From contig QAXH01005294.1 in assembly GCA_004335635.1 (NCBI GenBank), positions 66,376-130,375 on the forward strand: a stretch of 64,000 nucleotides of DNA. Direction: 5' to 3'. The DNA is from Chloromonas sp. AAM2. Its lineage: Eukaryota > Chlorophyta > Chlorophyceae > Chlamydomonadales > Chlamydomonadaceae. The position numbers and the translations under genes are program-made. Below the pieces are notes generated by a model. The model searched no databases and had not been told where the DNA came from. It saw only the letters and a program-made list of their open reading frames with translations. Positions 46,344 to 61,434 of this stretch are shown piece by piece. Within the stretch, counting starts at the first letter, position 1. The number at the start of each line of letters is the position of its first letter.

Positions 46344-49300
46344 TCAACGCCCTCTTGCCTGCTGCAGGCGTGCCTGTGTGTCTGCTGCCTCCTTGGCCCA
46401 GTTAGTGCGCGCCACGATTACCCCGTACCACACCATCTGGGTCAGGGGACCTGCACGGCAGCAAATACAAGCAACAGGTCACACAATGCAATGGCAGTCA
46501 ATCTTGAGGACAGGCAGCTTTACAACTTACAATGTCCACACTACTACAATGCTCATGCATTTCAGACAAGCACAGCTCACAGGAAGACATAATGACCAAA
46601 AGTGGTGCCAGGCTTACTGAAATCTGACATTCACATGGCAAGGCAATGCGATACCGATCAGTTCCTGCGCTGCATGAAATTGTGGTGTGCTTGTGTGCAC
46701 GAGCAAACCCAATAGAGCCACAAAGGTGGATCAAGCTGACAGCCAGAGGCCGTTAGCAGCAGGACCTTCCCAGATGCAGTTGCCATTTACCTAGCAGCAT
46801 GCCCCTGCGCAGCAAAGGACACCCCACGGTATGGTCAGAAACACGCAGTGCATAGCTCGGCATTGCAAATGTCCACAGCTCCAGAGGCTAGGATGGGCAT
46901 CTGTCATGGCTTCCAGGCCGCAAGGATGGCGCCAGGTGTGATAGCATGATAGCCACGTGCATGAACAGCACGGATAAGGCCATGAACAAAGTGGGCCCGT
47001 ACCTGCGTTGCTGATCTAACCGTTTCACCATGTCACATGCAAGCACTTTAAGCAGTGTTGCTGTTCAGTATAGCGGGGACAGAAAGCACAGCTACTAGCT
47101 CATGCATGGCGCAATGCGCTTCGTTACTCACAGGTACATCCCTTCCACGCCCTGCTGCGCATAGAAGCCCAATCCCAGGGCTGTGGGAATGGCCAGCACG
47201 TAGAAGGCCACCAGATTGATGACTGCACCATGACGCTGCTTGCCGCACCCCTGCAGGCAACCACCAGTCGCCAAGCACGTGAGACACATATGCCTCCTCC
47301 TCTAGCCCGCCTAATGTCAGAACGTGCTAAAGAGCAAGTGTGTCGCACACTGGTAATCGCATGTGTGCTTTGCCAGGACAACACCTTCTGAAAGTTGCGT
47401 CCAACTCAGTGCGCGAACCTTTGGGCTCCAACTCAGTACGCAGACTTACCGTAATGATCCCTGACATGATGGTCTGTGTCCCGTCAAACAGCTCGAGCAT
47501 GGCGACGATGTAGAGCAGCATGCGCAGGTGCCTCTGTTGGTCGACCAGGGCACACAAGTGGAAACATGAGAGACAGCACATACACACGGCAGGCAGGCAC
47601 AGAGGCAGACACGCATGCTGCAAGGTGTAATCACTGTCCCGGTTGCGAGCATTGAATGGCTGCTAGAAAGGCTTTAATCTTGGATGAATGCCCATGCACA
47701 AGTCCACAAACGATCCGGCTAGCCTAAGAGTGCAGCATAGCGCTAGAAGAAGTTGGACGGTAAGTTCACGTTTCTTGGCTTACCATGAGTTCTGGATCCG
47801 TTCCGTCCGTGAACAGCAGCATGAGCCACCTCTGGCTGTGCGGCTCCAGGAGCATGCCCCCGATGACCACCCACAGGGCAGGGGCGATCAGGGTGGAGGA
47901 CACAGCAGACAGCTTGGCCTGCTTTGCGTCACCTGACATGCACGAACAACCAGCGATTTGACGGCCTGGTAAAGTACAGAAAGGGTGACCAGCCTGCCAC
48001 GTGCACACGTGGTCATCTGTACAAAGAGTGAAGCTTAGTAATGGCGCAAGTCTATCTCCTACCTGCGCATACATCAGCAGTACGGCGCAGCCCGCCTGGT
48101 CACAGCAAACATGCAGTCTCTGGCTCCTGCTGCTTGCTGCAGCCATCTCATAGCGAGTGAGCCGTTTGCCTGACCTGTTCCCAGTGCGTTGCCCACAAAG
48201 GCCATCGTTGACACCGAGAAGGCAGCAAACACCATGTACAGGATCCTGCGTTCAGGTACACAAGCACATCCATGCTGGCAGCAATGTGATGGCTTTGACT
48301 TCGTGTTGCCAAGTCCAGTGACAAAGTGAAGGGCCAACCGCTGGCATGCATCAGGTACAAAACCATGGTATGCGGAAGCGTGGATGGCATCCTTTTCACA
48401 GGCAGACGTGTCCAGGCAGGTAAGTATAGTACATGTTAGCTGCACCTTGGTTAGCTGAGGGGATGCTGCGCTTTGTAAAGCATGGCTGTGTGCGTAGCAC
48501 TGCTGCGTGGTCAGCTGGTGTACACGAGCAAGCACATAGCAGCTACATCTAAGTTAACTGAAACGATGCTGCACTTTGTCAGACCAGCTTCATGTGTGTG
48601 CACTTACCCGTACAGAGAGAAGGCACATGAGGCTGCGGCCACGGCCGTGTCGGGGTCCGGCAGCAGCCCCGAGCTGAGGGTGATGAGACTGAAGCCAAGG
48701 CTCTCAGCTGCGGGCATCAGGGCAGCCAACAGAATCACAGAATGAACACTCAGAAAGAACATCAAACAGCAGTGAGAACACCCCTGGGAGTGGAGCACCA
48801 AGATTAAACGGCTGGTGCAGGCATGTGTGCTCTGTGGGCTTTCGAGAATCAGGTTTTAGGTTGCTGTGAATGGACCACCCAAGCGTGGGATTGACTGCAC
48901 GCTGCACTTTGATAAGACTTGCAGACAATCTAATCTAAATAGCCAACTCTGCGACCAGTTGCGGCTCTTGTATGTGATCGGCAAACAGCCATTGATAAGC
49001 CACATCACACAGCAAGAGCTGCGCAAGAAGCCTCACCACATCGCATGAAGCAGGCAGGGTAGGCCAGGGACGCATGCAGGCGCCAGCTCTGAAAGGCAAG
49101 CATGCACGAGACAGAGGCATGCATAAGAGGAGAGGGCAGTCAGGCAGAGCTAGCGACCAGGAGTACAACACAAAGAACTGCATCCACTGCCTGTGTGCAA
49201 GCGGTAGGCCAGAAAGCCGCAGCAACTACACGTGACACTGATGTTGTGATGTCACTTCCCCCACACACCGCTATGCCCCAGCCTACCTTGAAAACCGCGG

Positions 49301-52300
49301 ATGTGAAGGGTCCAAACACACGTGACAGCTGACCAGTGCATGTCAGATACAGCAACATCAGAATCAGGGAGTATCTGCAGGCAACATCACATCGGGTCAC
49401 TGTCAGCTCACGCCAGTGATGCCACATCGCGTGCACGGACCTGTGATAGCTTCTCAAGTCGTCTATAGTGATGCCATGCCTGTGGACCGCCTTCCTCAGT
49501 CCTTTGTAATCAGTATTGGCATCTGCTGACAGCCGCTTGTCCGAGTGAGATGTTCAACAACCCCTCGGCCATGCACTTACAAGGAGGAGCAGCAAGTTGC
49601 CAGTGCAGCTCCAAGGTAGCCGAACTGCGAACACCACAACAGCAGGGCCAGCGATTGTAAGCACAACATGCAAAAACAAAATTGCCAGTTCTGGGACAAT
49701 TCTCGTGTGACTCTCAGTTCTGTGGCGTCTGTTCTGAGGTGGTACACTGATAGCGTGAGAGTAGTGTTCTACCACGGTATGGACTGTGTGATGTTGGTGG
49801 ACGGCGTAGCGCCACTTCTGGGACGAGATGTGACCGCGAACCACACGCGAGATGTTCACATTCATGCTACCAGTTGTGAGATTCACACCAGTATGAAAAT
49901 GGTTACCGTGATGGGTCATGTCTGCCGTACTGCTGGCTTCAGAAGTCTGTTAACTGCACCACTGCCAAGCAACATGCACATCAGCTCAGTGGCTGATCAA
50001 AACGAAAAGGAAACCCACTGCGTTCACTGCGCTTCCCTAATGGGCAACCAAAAGCTCAAACAGCGTTGAAAACTCAATAGCTCTTTCAAAATGCCGCGAA
50101 GATGTGCACAAGTGTGCTCAACTGGTGCAAGCTTGGTACACATGCGATTCACTTCTACTCTGCAGGTTTGACTTGCGCGCATGCCCAGGCAGCAAATCCT
50201 TCCACCACGGTTGGTCACCTGTAGCACATGAATGAACAGGTAGTTGGTGCCCAGGTGTGCGGGCACCATTAGCAGGGCCACCACCATCTGGGGCTGCGTG
50301 ATGCGCTGGGCAACCAACACACTGCTCATGGGCCTGTGGGCAAAGGCAGGGACAGAGCTTGTTGTGTGTGTGGGTCCTTACCAGCCTTGTAAGTCTGAAC
50401 AGCTTCGCCAACCTTCCTTTCCTTGTGACAGACGTGAAAAGCACATATCAAGGTTGACCATGTCCTTGGGCCTGCACAGTGCGGTGCATCTCAAGACCAG
50501 CCTGGTGAGCACGTGCTTGGTGACTGCCAGGTGCATGCATGCAGGCTCAGACCGCCTGGGTCCCTTCCAACACGTTCACCTTAGCCAGGCCTCTCTGGAT
50601 AGATTGTTCTGGCGCTGCTACAAGCCCCCCATACTGCTGGTTCGCCTGAGTGTCCATGACTGCTGCCTGACTTCGTTGTTTCCCTCACCTTGACACGCAC
50701 TCCAGCCACAGGTTGGGTATGAGCAGTGCCAGGTATCTGAACGCCTTGGTGGCCAGCTCCTTGTCAGTGTCCTGAGCGGCACAATCCAGTAGATAACATG
50801 CTGTCAGACTGCACAGAATGGAGTTGAGGGGTTGCTTGAATCTGAGTCGGAGGCAACACGTGTGCCCGTGGCTGTCTGCATGCTGGTGAGGCATGCTATC
50901 CCAAGTCAAGCATGCAGGCAGGCAGACATGCACCCCACGTGCAGCCGTGCAGCTCCATGCTCCAGCACATGCTTTGCCTTCACCATTTCGTGGACTGCAG
51001 CATTGCACATTCGACGCAGCACTCGCACTGACCACCTTCACAACCATGTTGTTAACAGACACAGCTTTTTTCAACATTCCCTCAAAACATAATCTGCAGG
51101 TTAACTTAGGCAGCAACAACGACAAAGCTAAGCCAATCCAGCCCCATTCCAGCGCCATTCCCGCCCCACCTTTGCCAGCACTTGCGGCACCGACATGAGC
51201 CCCAGTGTGAGGGGTACGGCGTGCACCCACATGAACAGCACACCGCGGTAGTAAAGGGTGGGCAGCGCAGCCAGGTCTCCGGACCCAGCGGCCTGCAGGG
51301 GTGCCAAGGGGCAGGGCACACATGCGTTACACGGTGGTGGCTCTGGTGAGGCTTGGTGACCAGGGGCAGAATGGGCCAGATAACGGGAGGTTGAGCTAAA
51401 GAGTGGAATGGAGCGGACATCAGGTCAACACCTGCAATGTTGGGGTAACCGTTAAGCATTACATACAGATTCACATAACCAGCTCCCTCATAATCCCCTC
51501 ACCCCTGAAGTCAGTGAACTATTTGTACCACAACATAAGCGCAGTCTGCTGGTTCTCGCCGACATAACACTACCCTTGCCTTGCCAGGTGCTGGTTTGAC
51601 CAGACGTGACAGCAGCCCACACCTGTGATGCAAAGGTGTCCAGTGCACCGTTGAGCCCCATGAGCACCATCCGCCCAAGCATGTTGACTGCAGACGCATG
51701 CAGGGGTGCAGTTATATACTACATGGGCTGACGCACTTCAGGCAATCATCAAAGCCAATGTAAAGTGGGCTTAATACCACTTGAAACATTGCAAATATTG
51801 CAAACTAGGTCAGGTGGAGAAAAGTAATCGAACCCCGCCCGTGCAGCTGCTTCCTGTTGGGTACTGTAAGGCTTGCGGTAGAAGACTGCAATGTATGAGG
51901 CCGCATGTCACCTTGACCTACCAAAGGTGGTGCCCAGAGCCGCTGCTGCAAGTTCCTGTGGAAAACCAGCAACAGGCGAGAACAACAGTCAACATACAAG
52001 CACATGAGTCCGGAGAAGTGTTCCCGTGTGCTATATGTTGGCACAACCACAGCATGGTGCATGCAAGAGGAGCAAAAAAAAGAAGTTTGCCACACATGGT
52101 GTGTGTCCCAGCTCATTGCAAAACAAAAGGTTACAAACTCACTATGTCAACTTGTTTGGGACAGGCGGGTCCACAGGTTGTTCTAGTATCAGATGCAAGA
52201 ATTGTCCCAGAACTGACAAACATGTTTTTTCAGGACCTGAAATACACGCGTTGCTCTGAATATGCTGAGACCTTGGCTGGAGACTGGCTTGAGCCTTGGA

Positions 52301-53175
52301 ATCTAGGCCTCAACCTTGCGTGTCAATCCCAATCCTTAGGCCGTTAACAACCTAATTGCAACCTCGTGACTGTGATGTATGACCCGCATATTGGTCAGGG
52401 GTGGATGCAGTGGGCAGAAGTCTCTAATGTGCTTGGGTACTCCAAGGCAGCATCAAGTAGATGACTGTGGCCGCCTTGACACCCTTTCACTTGCCTGCTT
52501 TCCAATGTGGCCCACGTAACTGAGACTGATGATATAGAGCATGTATGTGGCGATCAGCTGCAGCAGGATGGGCCATGCCATGCGACCTTGGGAAACCCAG
52601 CTCTGAAAAGCATACAAGCAATCTTGTTGGCGAAAAACTGAAAAAGTAACCTAGACCAGCGACATGGCATGAAACTGGGGTGCTGTGTGTGCATGTGGCC
52701 ACATGACCAGTGTCAGACTGACTGTGGTGATGATGCGTGATGTGGTAGATGATGGTGGGCTGCCACGATGCTGAGACTGTGGCTAATCAGCAGAAGGCTC
52801 TGCACCTTCCATGAACAAAAGTGAATTATGACATTAATACTTGCGCGTCATACACCTTACTGAATGCTCAAGTTGACTGGCTGGGCGAGCGGCAAGCATG
52901 AGCAGTGGCCTAAGGTAAAGGCAACTACTCCATCATAACCTGACTGCCTGGGAGGCAGGCGCATTACAGCCAGTTTGCACAGCAATGTGTTACTAATACT
53001 CTGTGCCAATGTTTCCAAGCAGCATGCTTACTGCCCTTGTTGACAACACTGCCTTGCTAACCTTCAGAATTGACGACAAGCCGATGTCCGGACCTGCCAG
53101 TGGATGTTGGCGCTGCTCCTGATTAGGGCCATCCTTCACGTCCACACCCAGCAGCGGCTCTTGCGCCTCTTCCAT
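46344..53175 (-). CDS. MATE-family multidrug/metabolite exporter
   Basis: Seventeen minus-strand exons: 53175-53062, 52602-52495, 51955-51922, 51687-51623, 51292-51170, 50771-50689, 50333-50219, 49624-49581, 49374-49287, 49088-49037, 48707-48608, 48245-48175, 47932-47784, 47533-47450, 47250-47132, 46804-46791, 46450-46344; 489 residues, typical for MATE. The start MEEAQEPLLG is followed by an acidic cytosolic leader. Conserved pieces in order: LLQLIATYMLYIISLSYVGH, ELAAAALGTTFG, GLNGALDTFASQ, GVLFMWVHAVPLTLGLMSV, FGYLGAALATCC, AESLGFSLITLSSGLLPDPD, FSVSTMAFVGNALGTG, MLELFDGTQTIMSGIIT, GCGKQRHGAVINLVAFYVLA, GMLLGPLTQMVWYGVIVART. These match the two six-helix halves of plant/fungal MATE antiporters, which export organic compounds in exchange for H+ or Na+. 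Substrate and membrane cannot be told. Intron 2 uses a GC donor. It diverges from MSI1 with 537 bp between start codons. Confidence 0.93.
46791..46804 (-). other. 14-nt microexon of the MATE gene
   Basis: GGGCATGCTGCTAG on the minus strand, between acceptor TGCGCAG and donor GTAAAT. It alone reconciles phase 2 of the upstream exon with phase 1 needed downstream, and supplies GMLLG of the conserved 'W.G...GPL.Q' region before the last helix. Confidence 0.8.
49671..49703 (-). repeat. Inverted-repeat terminus in a MATE intron
   Basis: AAATTGCCAGTTCTGGGACA then ATTCTCGTGTGACTC. It lies in the intron between exons 50333-50219 and 49624-49581. Confidence 0.85.
52073..52230. mobile_element. MITE-like element, paired ends, in MATE intron 2 (158 bp)
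   Basis: Left end 52073-52092 (A-run, GAAGTTTGCC, then truncated) and right end 52200-52230 (TTGTCCCAGAACTGACAAAC, T-run) in inverted orientation. It is the shortest pair and its left end lacks the inner half of the repeat. Confidence 0.55.
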
Positions 53176-53712
53176 ACTGCCTGAAAATCTGAGGAAAGGA
53201 ATGTCAAGGAGGCTGCGTCAGGGCCTTATCAGACTGGCTTGCACAATGCTTGCAGAGCCACCCTAGCCTCTTTCATATCAATAGCCTGTAGGAAAACTGC
53301 AAGGCTATCAGCACACCAATGTCAAGCTTCAAGATTTCAAGGCTGCAGATGTCATCGGTCGCCAAAAGGACTGAATTATGACATCCATTTGCAGAATCTG
53401 GATACCGGATCGCACCTTGTCTTGCCTGTAGTAAGCCGGGGCAACAATTAGGCGTCTTGCAAGCAAAATGACGCAAATCTCTGCGGTGATGGCAGATGTG
53501 TCCGTTATCCAACCGTTCTCAAACTTGAATTCTGAAACACGGCGGAGGCACTACCCGTCGTCCACCTGTTCGTACAAGCAGCCTCTTGTCACTACAGGTG
53601 TAACGAGGCATGGCGACTCGTTTGTGAGCAACTTTTCAAAGCCCTCAAGCCTCTGCACACTCTTGTCCGTAACACAGCCGGTTGACCTCAGCGAGCAGCT
53701 GCACCAGCTGCA
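53176..53712. promoter_or_regulatory. Divergent MATE / MSI1 intergenic region
   Basis: 537 bp separate the two start codons, which face away from each other, so both 5' UTRs and promoters must share this interval. No unambiguous TATA box or named element was recognised. Confidence 0.6.
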
Positions 53713-56782
<3,070 letters not shown>

Positions 56783-57751
56783 TGGCGGCCCTTTCAACGC
56801 ATCACCGCGCCTGACCGGAGCAGTGGATAGTGCAGCAGCCCAGATGCACACATGCAAGGCATGGGCCGTGAGCCAGCCGCTGTGCCAAGCAATTGGCCCG
56901 ACTGCTCGATGACGCTGCAGCCGCACCTTCCTGCTACTGCAAGTTGTATCATACCATCGGTTTTCACTGGCGTACACTACCAGAGCACAGCAGGGTGTGC
57001 CCTTGCACCGAGCCAGGTCACGCTGCTGGTAGAGCCCGTGCAATTGTCTTCGCAACTGGGTGTAGAACAGCCAACGTGCAATGGCCAGGTTCAACCTCAA
57101 AACAGCACATCTTTGAGATTGCTGTAGCTGCTGTGATGCATAGTGGGCCTCATGTAGCACCCGTTGAGATTGTATGGTCTGTGCTGTTGATGACCATCAG
57201 ACAACAAACTGGAGCAGAGTGTCTAGCAGGTTTACCACTTCCTTTCAACTACAGAGGCAACAGGAAGTTGCTGGCTCTTCTGTCTCCCTAGCAGAGCTGT
57301 GTTTTACATGCGTTTCTGACAATGGCCACGCAATTGGTAGTATGCCAGTACACATGGCCAGACTCGTGGCTTGCCATATGCAATGCGCAAGCACCGCTTG
57401 GATAATTGTGTCTTTGCCTGGCAAGTATGGTTTTTACGAGTGTGCCATCAGTTGCCCAAGAATTGGCTTGTCAACACACATTTACTCGAGGCAGTTTAGT
57501 TCAAGCAAAGAGTGTGTGTGTCCTTATCCGTCCGTTTGCATCCCATGTAAATCTACCGTGAGCACAAGTGCCAGTCCCAAAAGTCATTTTTAGACATTAC
57601 CAACCCAAAAGGTAACCAGGTCGCCAGTCAGTGTAGAGCAACGCAATCTGCCACCACCATTAGTATAACGATGTTGGACGAGCTTGGTACCCGCACTTCG
57701 TGTGATTGGTGCCATGAGTCGACTCATCATCTTCATACAAGACGTTGAGCA
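56783..57751. other. 3' regions of convergent MSI1 and DUF212 genes
   Basis: Interval between two convergent stop codons (969 bp). Short frames occur but none shows splice structure or a family motif; probably both 3' UTRs plus spacer. Confidence 0.7.
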
Positions 57752-59123
57752 TTAAGCGAGAGCAGCGCATGCACGAGGGTACAGAAGCCCAACAATAACT
57801 CCGGTCACCGCGCCAGCCACAACCTGCAATGCAAATAGAACTTTGAGAATTTAAAACGAAATCTGAACGTACATTTGTGCTTCTGGTGTGTGATCCTCAC
57901 CTGGCGTGGTGTGTGTCCAAGCACCTCCTTTAGCTTGGTTGCGCTCACAGGATGATTGTCCATGAGTTCGTTGATGACCTGCATGCCAGACATGCCGTTT
58001 GTACACATGCCGCGATTTGAGAGAGCACATAACCGTTCCCAGCAGATTGCAGCAGCTACCATACCTTGTTGAGGACTTCAGCCTGTTTGCCCGCATGCTG
58101 CCGCACCCCCATAGCATCGTACATGACAATGATGCTGAATGCGAATGCCAAGGCAAACAAAGGGCTTCCAAGGCCCTGGTTCAGGGCAAGAGCCGTGGTG
58201 ACACCCTGCGCAGAGTGTCCACACATGCTTGTAAAGCTGGTCAAACGGCACTATGTGTATGCATACTGAATGGAGCACACAGGCAGACGGGCGCGCACTC
58301 ATTACACTCTTACACTTACTGAGCAGAGTGAGGAGTGTGATGAGGGAGTGCCACCCGGTTGGACAACAGCGTGCAAGTCCCACACGCCCTTCTTGAATCG
58401 ATGAGTGAAAATCTACATCATCAGGCACAGTAGACATCGTGCTCAGCAAGAAAACCACCAAGAGGCAGGCTGGCCGGCTCATGATTTCCAGATTGTTCCT
58501 GCAGTGAGGACGTGAGGCTGCTGTGGATTAGCGGCTCATGCCACGATGATCAGAGACACACCTTGCCAAACTGAGCCAGAAACCAAGCCCAGAAGGCGGT
58601 CATGAACACACTGTTGCTCAACAGGTCTGCCACAGGGTCGGATCCTGGGATGGTGGGGACAAGCGCACCCATGGCGAGCAAAGGGCTGCCAAAGGCACCA
58701 TTGCTCTGAAATTTCTGGCATCTGCAGGACAAATGCAGGACCGTAGGGCAGTGTACGAATGTGCTAGGTGCTGCTGGGTCCAGAGCAGATGCCTTGGGCA
58801 GGAGCGCACCTTCTCCACGCACATTGAAGCCGCTGCAAGCTCAAAGCGCCCTGGCGTTGGAGTAGGGCAGAACACGTTGTTGCGACGCTGACAAGGTGCG
58901 TCAGGCCGCTGATGCTGATGCTACACTTTCTCTGTGCCGTGGCAACGGCAACGCCTTCTGGGCATGCTCCACAAGTCCAATCCGAGCAGGAGTCCAGTGC
59001 TCTGCACGTTCTTCTGCTTCGCACGCTGCGCGGTGCCGGAGTGGAGCCTTTAACGCCTGCCAGTGCGCTTTTAAAGCCAGAGGCGTGCCAGCAGCTACCG
59101 GTATGAGGCATTGTGGACTGCAT
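57752..59123 (-). CDS. Divergent PAP2 family (DUF212) protein, probably plastid-targeted
   Basis: Six minus-strand exons: 59123-58810, 58721-58562, 58412-58320, 58205-58065, 57978-57901, 57823-57752; 285 residues. The first ~110 residues are rich in Ser, Arg, Ala and Cys and poor in acids, as in a chloroplast transit peptide. The conserved domain runs LLSNSVFMTAFWAWFLAQFG, FKKGVWDL, GGTPSSHSSL, FALAFAFSIIVMYDAMGVRQ, GKQAEVLNKVINEL, LKEVLGHTPRQV, VAGAVTGVIVGLLYP. The GG-PSSHS and MYDA-GVR motifs with several hydrophobic helices are diagnostic of the divergent PAP2 family, related to acid phosphatase/vanadium haloperoxidase folds. Members are membrane proteins without an established activity. 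The start was chosen as the first ATG of the open frame upstream of the transit-like region; an upstream 5' UTR intron is possible. Confidence 0.9.
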
Positions 59124-59692
59124 GTCTGAAGCAGGACGTAAGAGTTAGAGAAATGCCAAGACGCGTGCTGGCCTGGCAACGTTAAGAACAGCGATGTCCG
59201 ATCGGATCCTGGAAATCGGCTGTTGAACCGCCACTGACACACTCTGAGTGCCTCGCAACAGCATCGCTCCTCCCACACGCATCCAACTACGCCTTCTGAG
59301 CACGTGAGACCGCCCGACTCAAATCTTGGATTCGACAGGTGTGAGCTCTGACAGATGGCAGCATAGAACTCCAGTCTACAAGTAGTGGAAAAGCCCACTC
59401 TTGTGTCAACTGCACCAGCCGTAGTTGCCGGAGATCCAGCCGAGAGGTGCAACAACATCTGAATGATAAGGGCCATCGAATGACATATTGTTACACTGGT
59501 CTGGTAGGCTGCATCACAGTAGCTTGTCAGTGAGACTACTGAGAATTCCAGTGTTCATCTTGAAGGTCCAAGCCTCTGATCACCTCTCCACCATGGCACC
59601 ATAGGCTCAGACCCAGGTAAGCACACAAGTCAAACTTCACCCCTGGCCAACCAGGCAGTTGGTAATGAGTGGGCTGCACGGATGATGAGGTT
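59124..59692. other. Interval between DUF212 start and APC6 stop
   Basis: 569 bp, both flanking genes on the minus strand. It should hold the APC6 3' UTR and the DUF212 promoter. A minus-strand open frame runs through it into the DUF212 first exon in another phase and is not supported. A TGTAA on the minus strand at 59491-59495 is a possible APC6 poly(A) signal. Confidence 0.6.
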
Positions 59693-61385
59693 TCACAACC
59701 CTGCCAGGCTAGTGGAGTATTCCGCCAGAGCTGTGTTAAGCATGCTGACAGTGAAATGGTCCTCAGGCCGCAGTGCAAGCGAAGCATGGTACACCTACAA
59801 GCACCAGCAAAAATGGGTCCACATCCAAAGCGTTAGACCTGCAGCCTGCTTTGAAGTTGGTTGATGTGGTCAGCCATTCAAGGTAAGAGCACTGTGGCAA
59901 TCCTTCGACTGTCCACGTGATGATTTTCCATGTGAAATCCCTACCTTCATACTGACTTTCCAAGTGATGCTCTCAGTTGCAAGCCATGGCAACAGCCAAC
60001 ACCACATAAGGGTTTCATTTTAGTATGCATCATGCACTGCTGCAACTAGCTGCCATCACTCAGGGACATTTGCACTGCCAGGCACTGGAACAGACCAAGG
60101 CCCGTCCCAAGTCCACGGGCAGTTTGACGCACACCCACCTCCACTGCCTCCTGTGCGTTGCCCTGCAGTTGGTAGCACAGCCCCAGCGCTGACAGGGTGC
60201 CGGGCTGACCAGGCACCAGCCCTATGGCGACTTGGTACCACTGCAAGCACAACCATAACACTCATAGTCGTCAACCATCATCCAAGTACCAACTGCGCAT
60301 ACGCATACCGAGCATATGCAGCAGTTCACAGTTTACTTACTTTGCACATGTGCTCCAGGCTACCCAAACCTGTTCTCCGCGACTGCCTGCTGAATTTCCA
60401 TTGACCACCCAGCACCCTGCTACATGCACAGCAAACTAGCTTTCTATGCAGCTTTATGAGCTTGCCCTCCTGTTTGCACTGGCATGACTACCACTCCCCC
60501 AAATCCCCAGTCCCCTGCTCACATGCACGGCCTCTTCCAGCGCTCCCTGCTTGCGCAGACTGTGCCCCAGCGCAACCACTGTTGGCTCCCAGCGCGGTGC
60601 CAGGCCGGCCACAAGATCCTTGTCCGAGGGGAGGGAGGGCCAGGGAACGCCCACAGCACTGCCCTGATCCGTGCGCCGCGCACCCTGCAGCGCATGCACG
60701 CACAGACAGCTTGTGCCTCAAACAGCCAAATCATGCCAACTTGTAATGCCACAGTGTGTAGGGTGGTTCAAGCCCAACTGAAAACCACTCCGATGGGCCT
60801 GAGATTTGAAATGTAACTGAATGGGACATCTAAGATCTTTCATTTCCTTGGAATCGGCTCAGTGGTCTCACCAGATTTCATATAACCGTTTGACAGAGAA
60901 GTTAAGCATGGCACCCTTCACATGAAGCACTTAAACATGCTGGTCCTATGCAGTTCCATGTGCATGTGCACAACCTAACTCAACTCAGTTGAGCAAAAAC
61001 GGTTGCCAACGTGTCATGTCGGCTATTGCATGCAGGAAGGGCAGTCGCTATCTTACTTCACGCCACTTCCACTAATACGCCACTTCCATTGATACTGCTG
61101 CCAGTAACACATCATGTTCGAACCCATTCATCCAGCTCTGTCCTCACCCTGCAACACCTGCAGGGAGTTGAGCGTGCAGCCCTTATCACCTGCACGTGTT
61201 GCGCTGCCAGCTGCAGTGCGTTGCGCAGCCACACACACGCCGCGGGGTAGAGGCCGTTGCGCAGCGCCACGCAGCCCAGCTCATGGCACGTGGCGGGGTC
61301 CCACGGGCACAGCTCATGCGCAGCCAGTAGCATGCGCTCGGCAAGCTGTATGGCACAGGACAACAAGCAGTTGGTCTTCAATTCA

Positions 61386-61434
<49 letters not shown>

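Noticed and set aside
58901..59476. Minus-strand 191-codon frame as a gene
   Set aside because: It overlaps the DUF212 transit-peptide exon in another phase, has no family motif and does not splice to the conserved exons.
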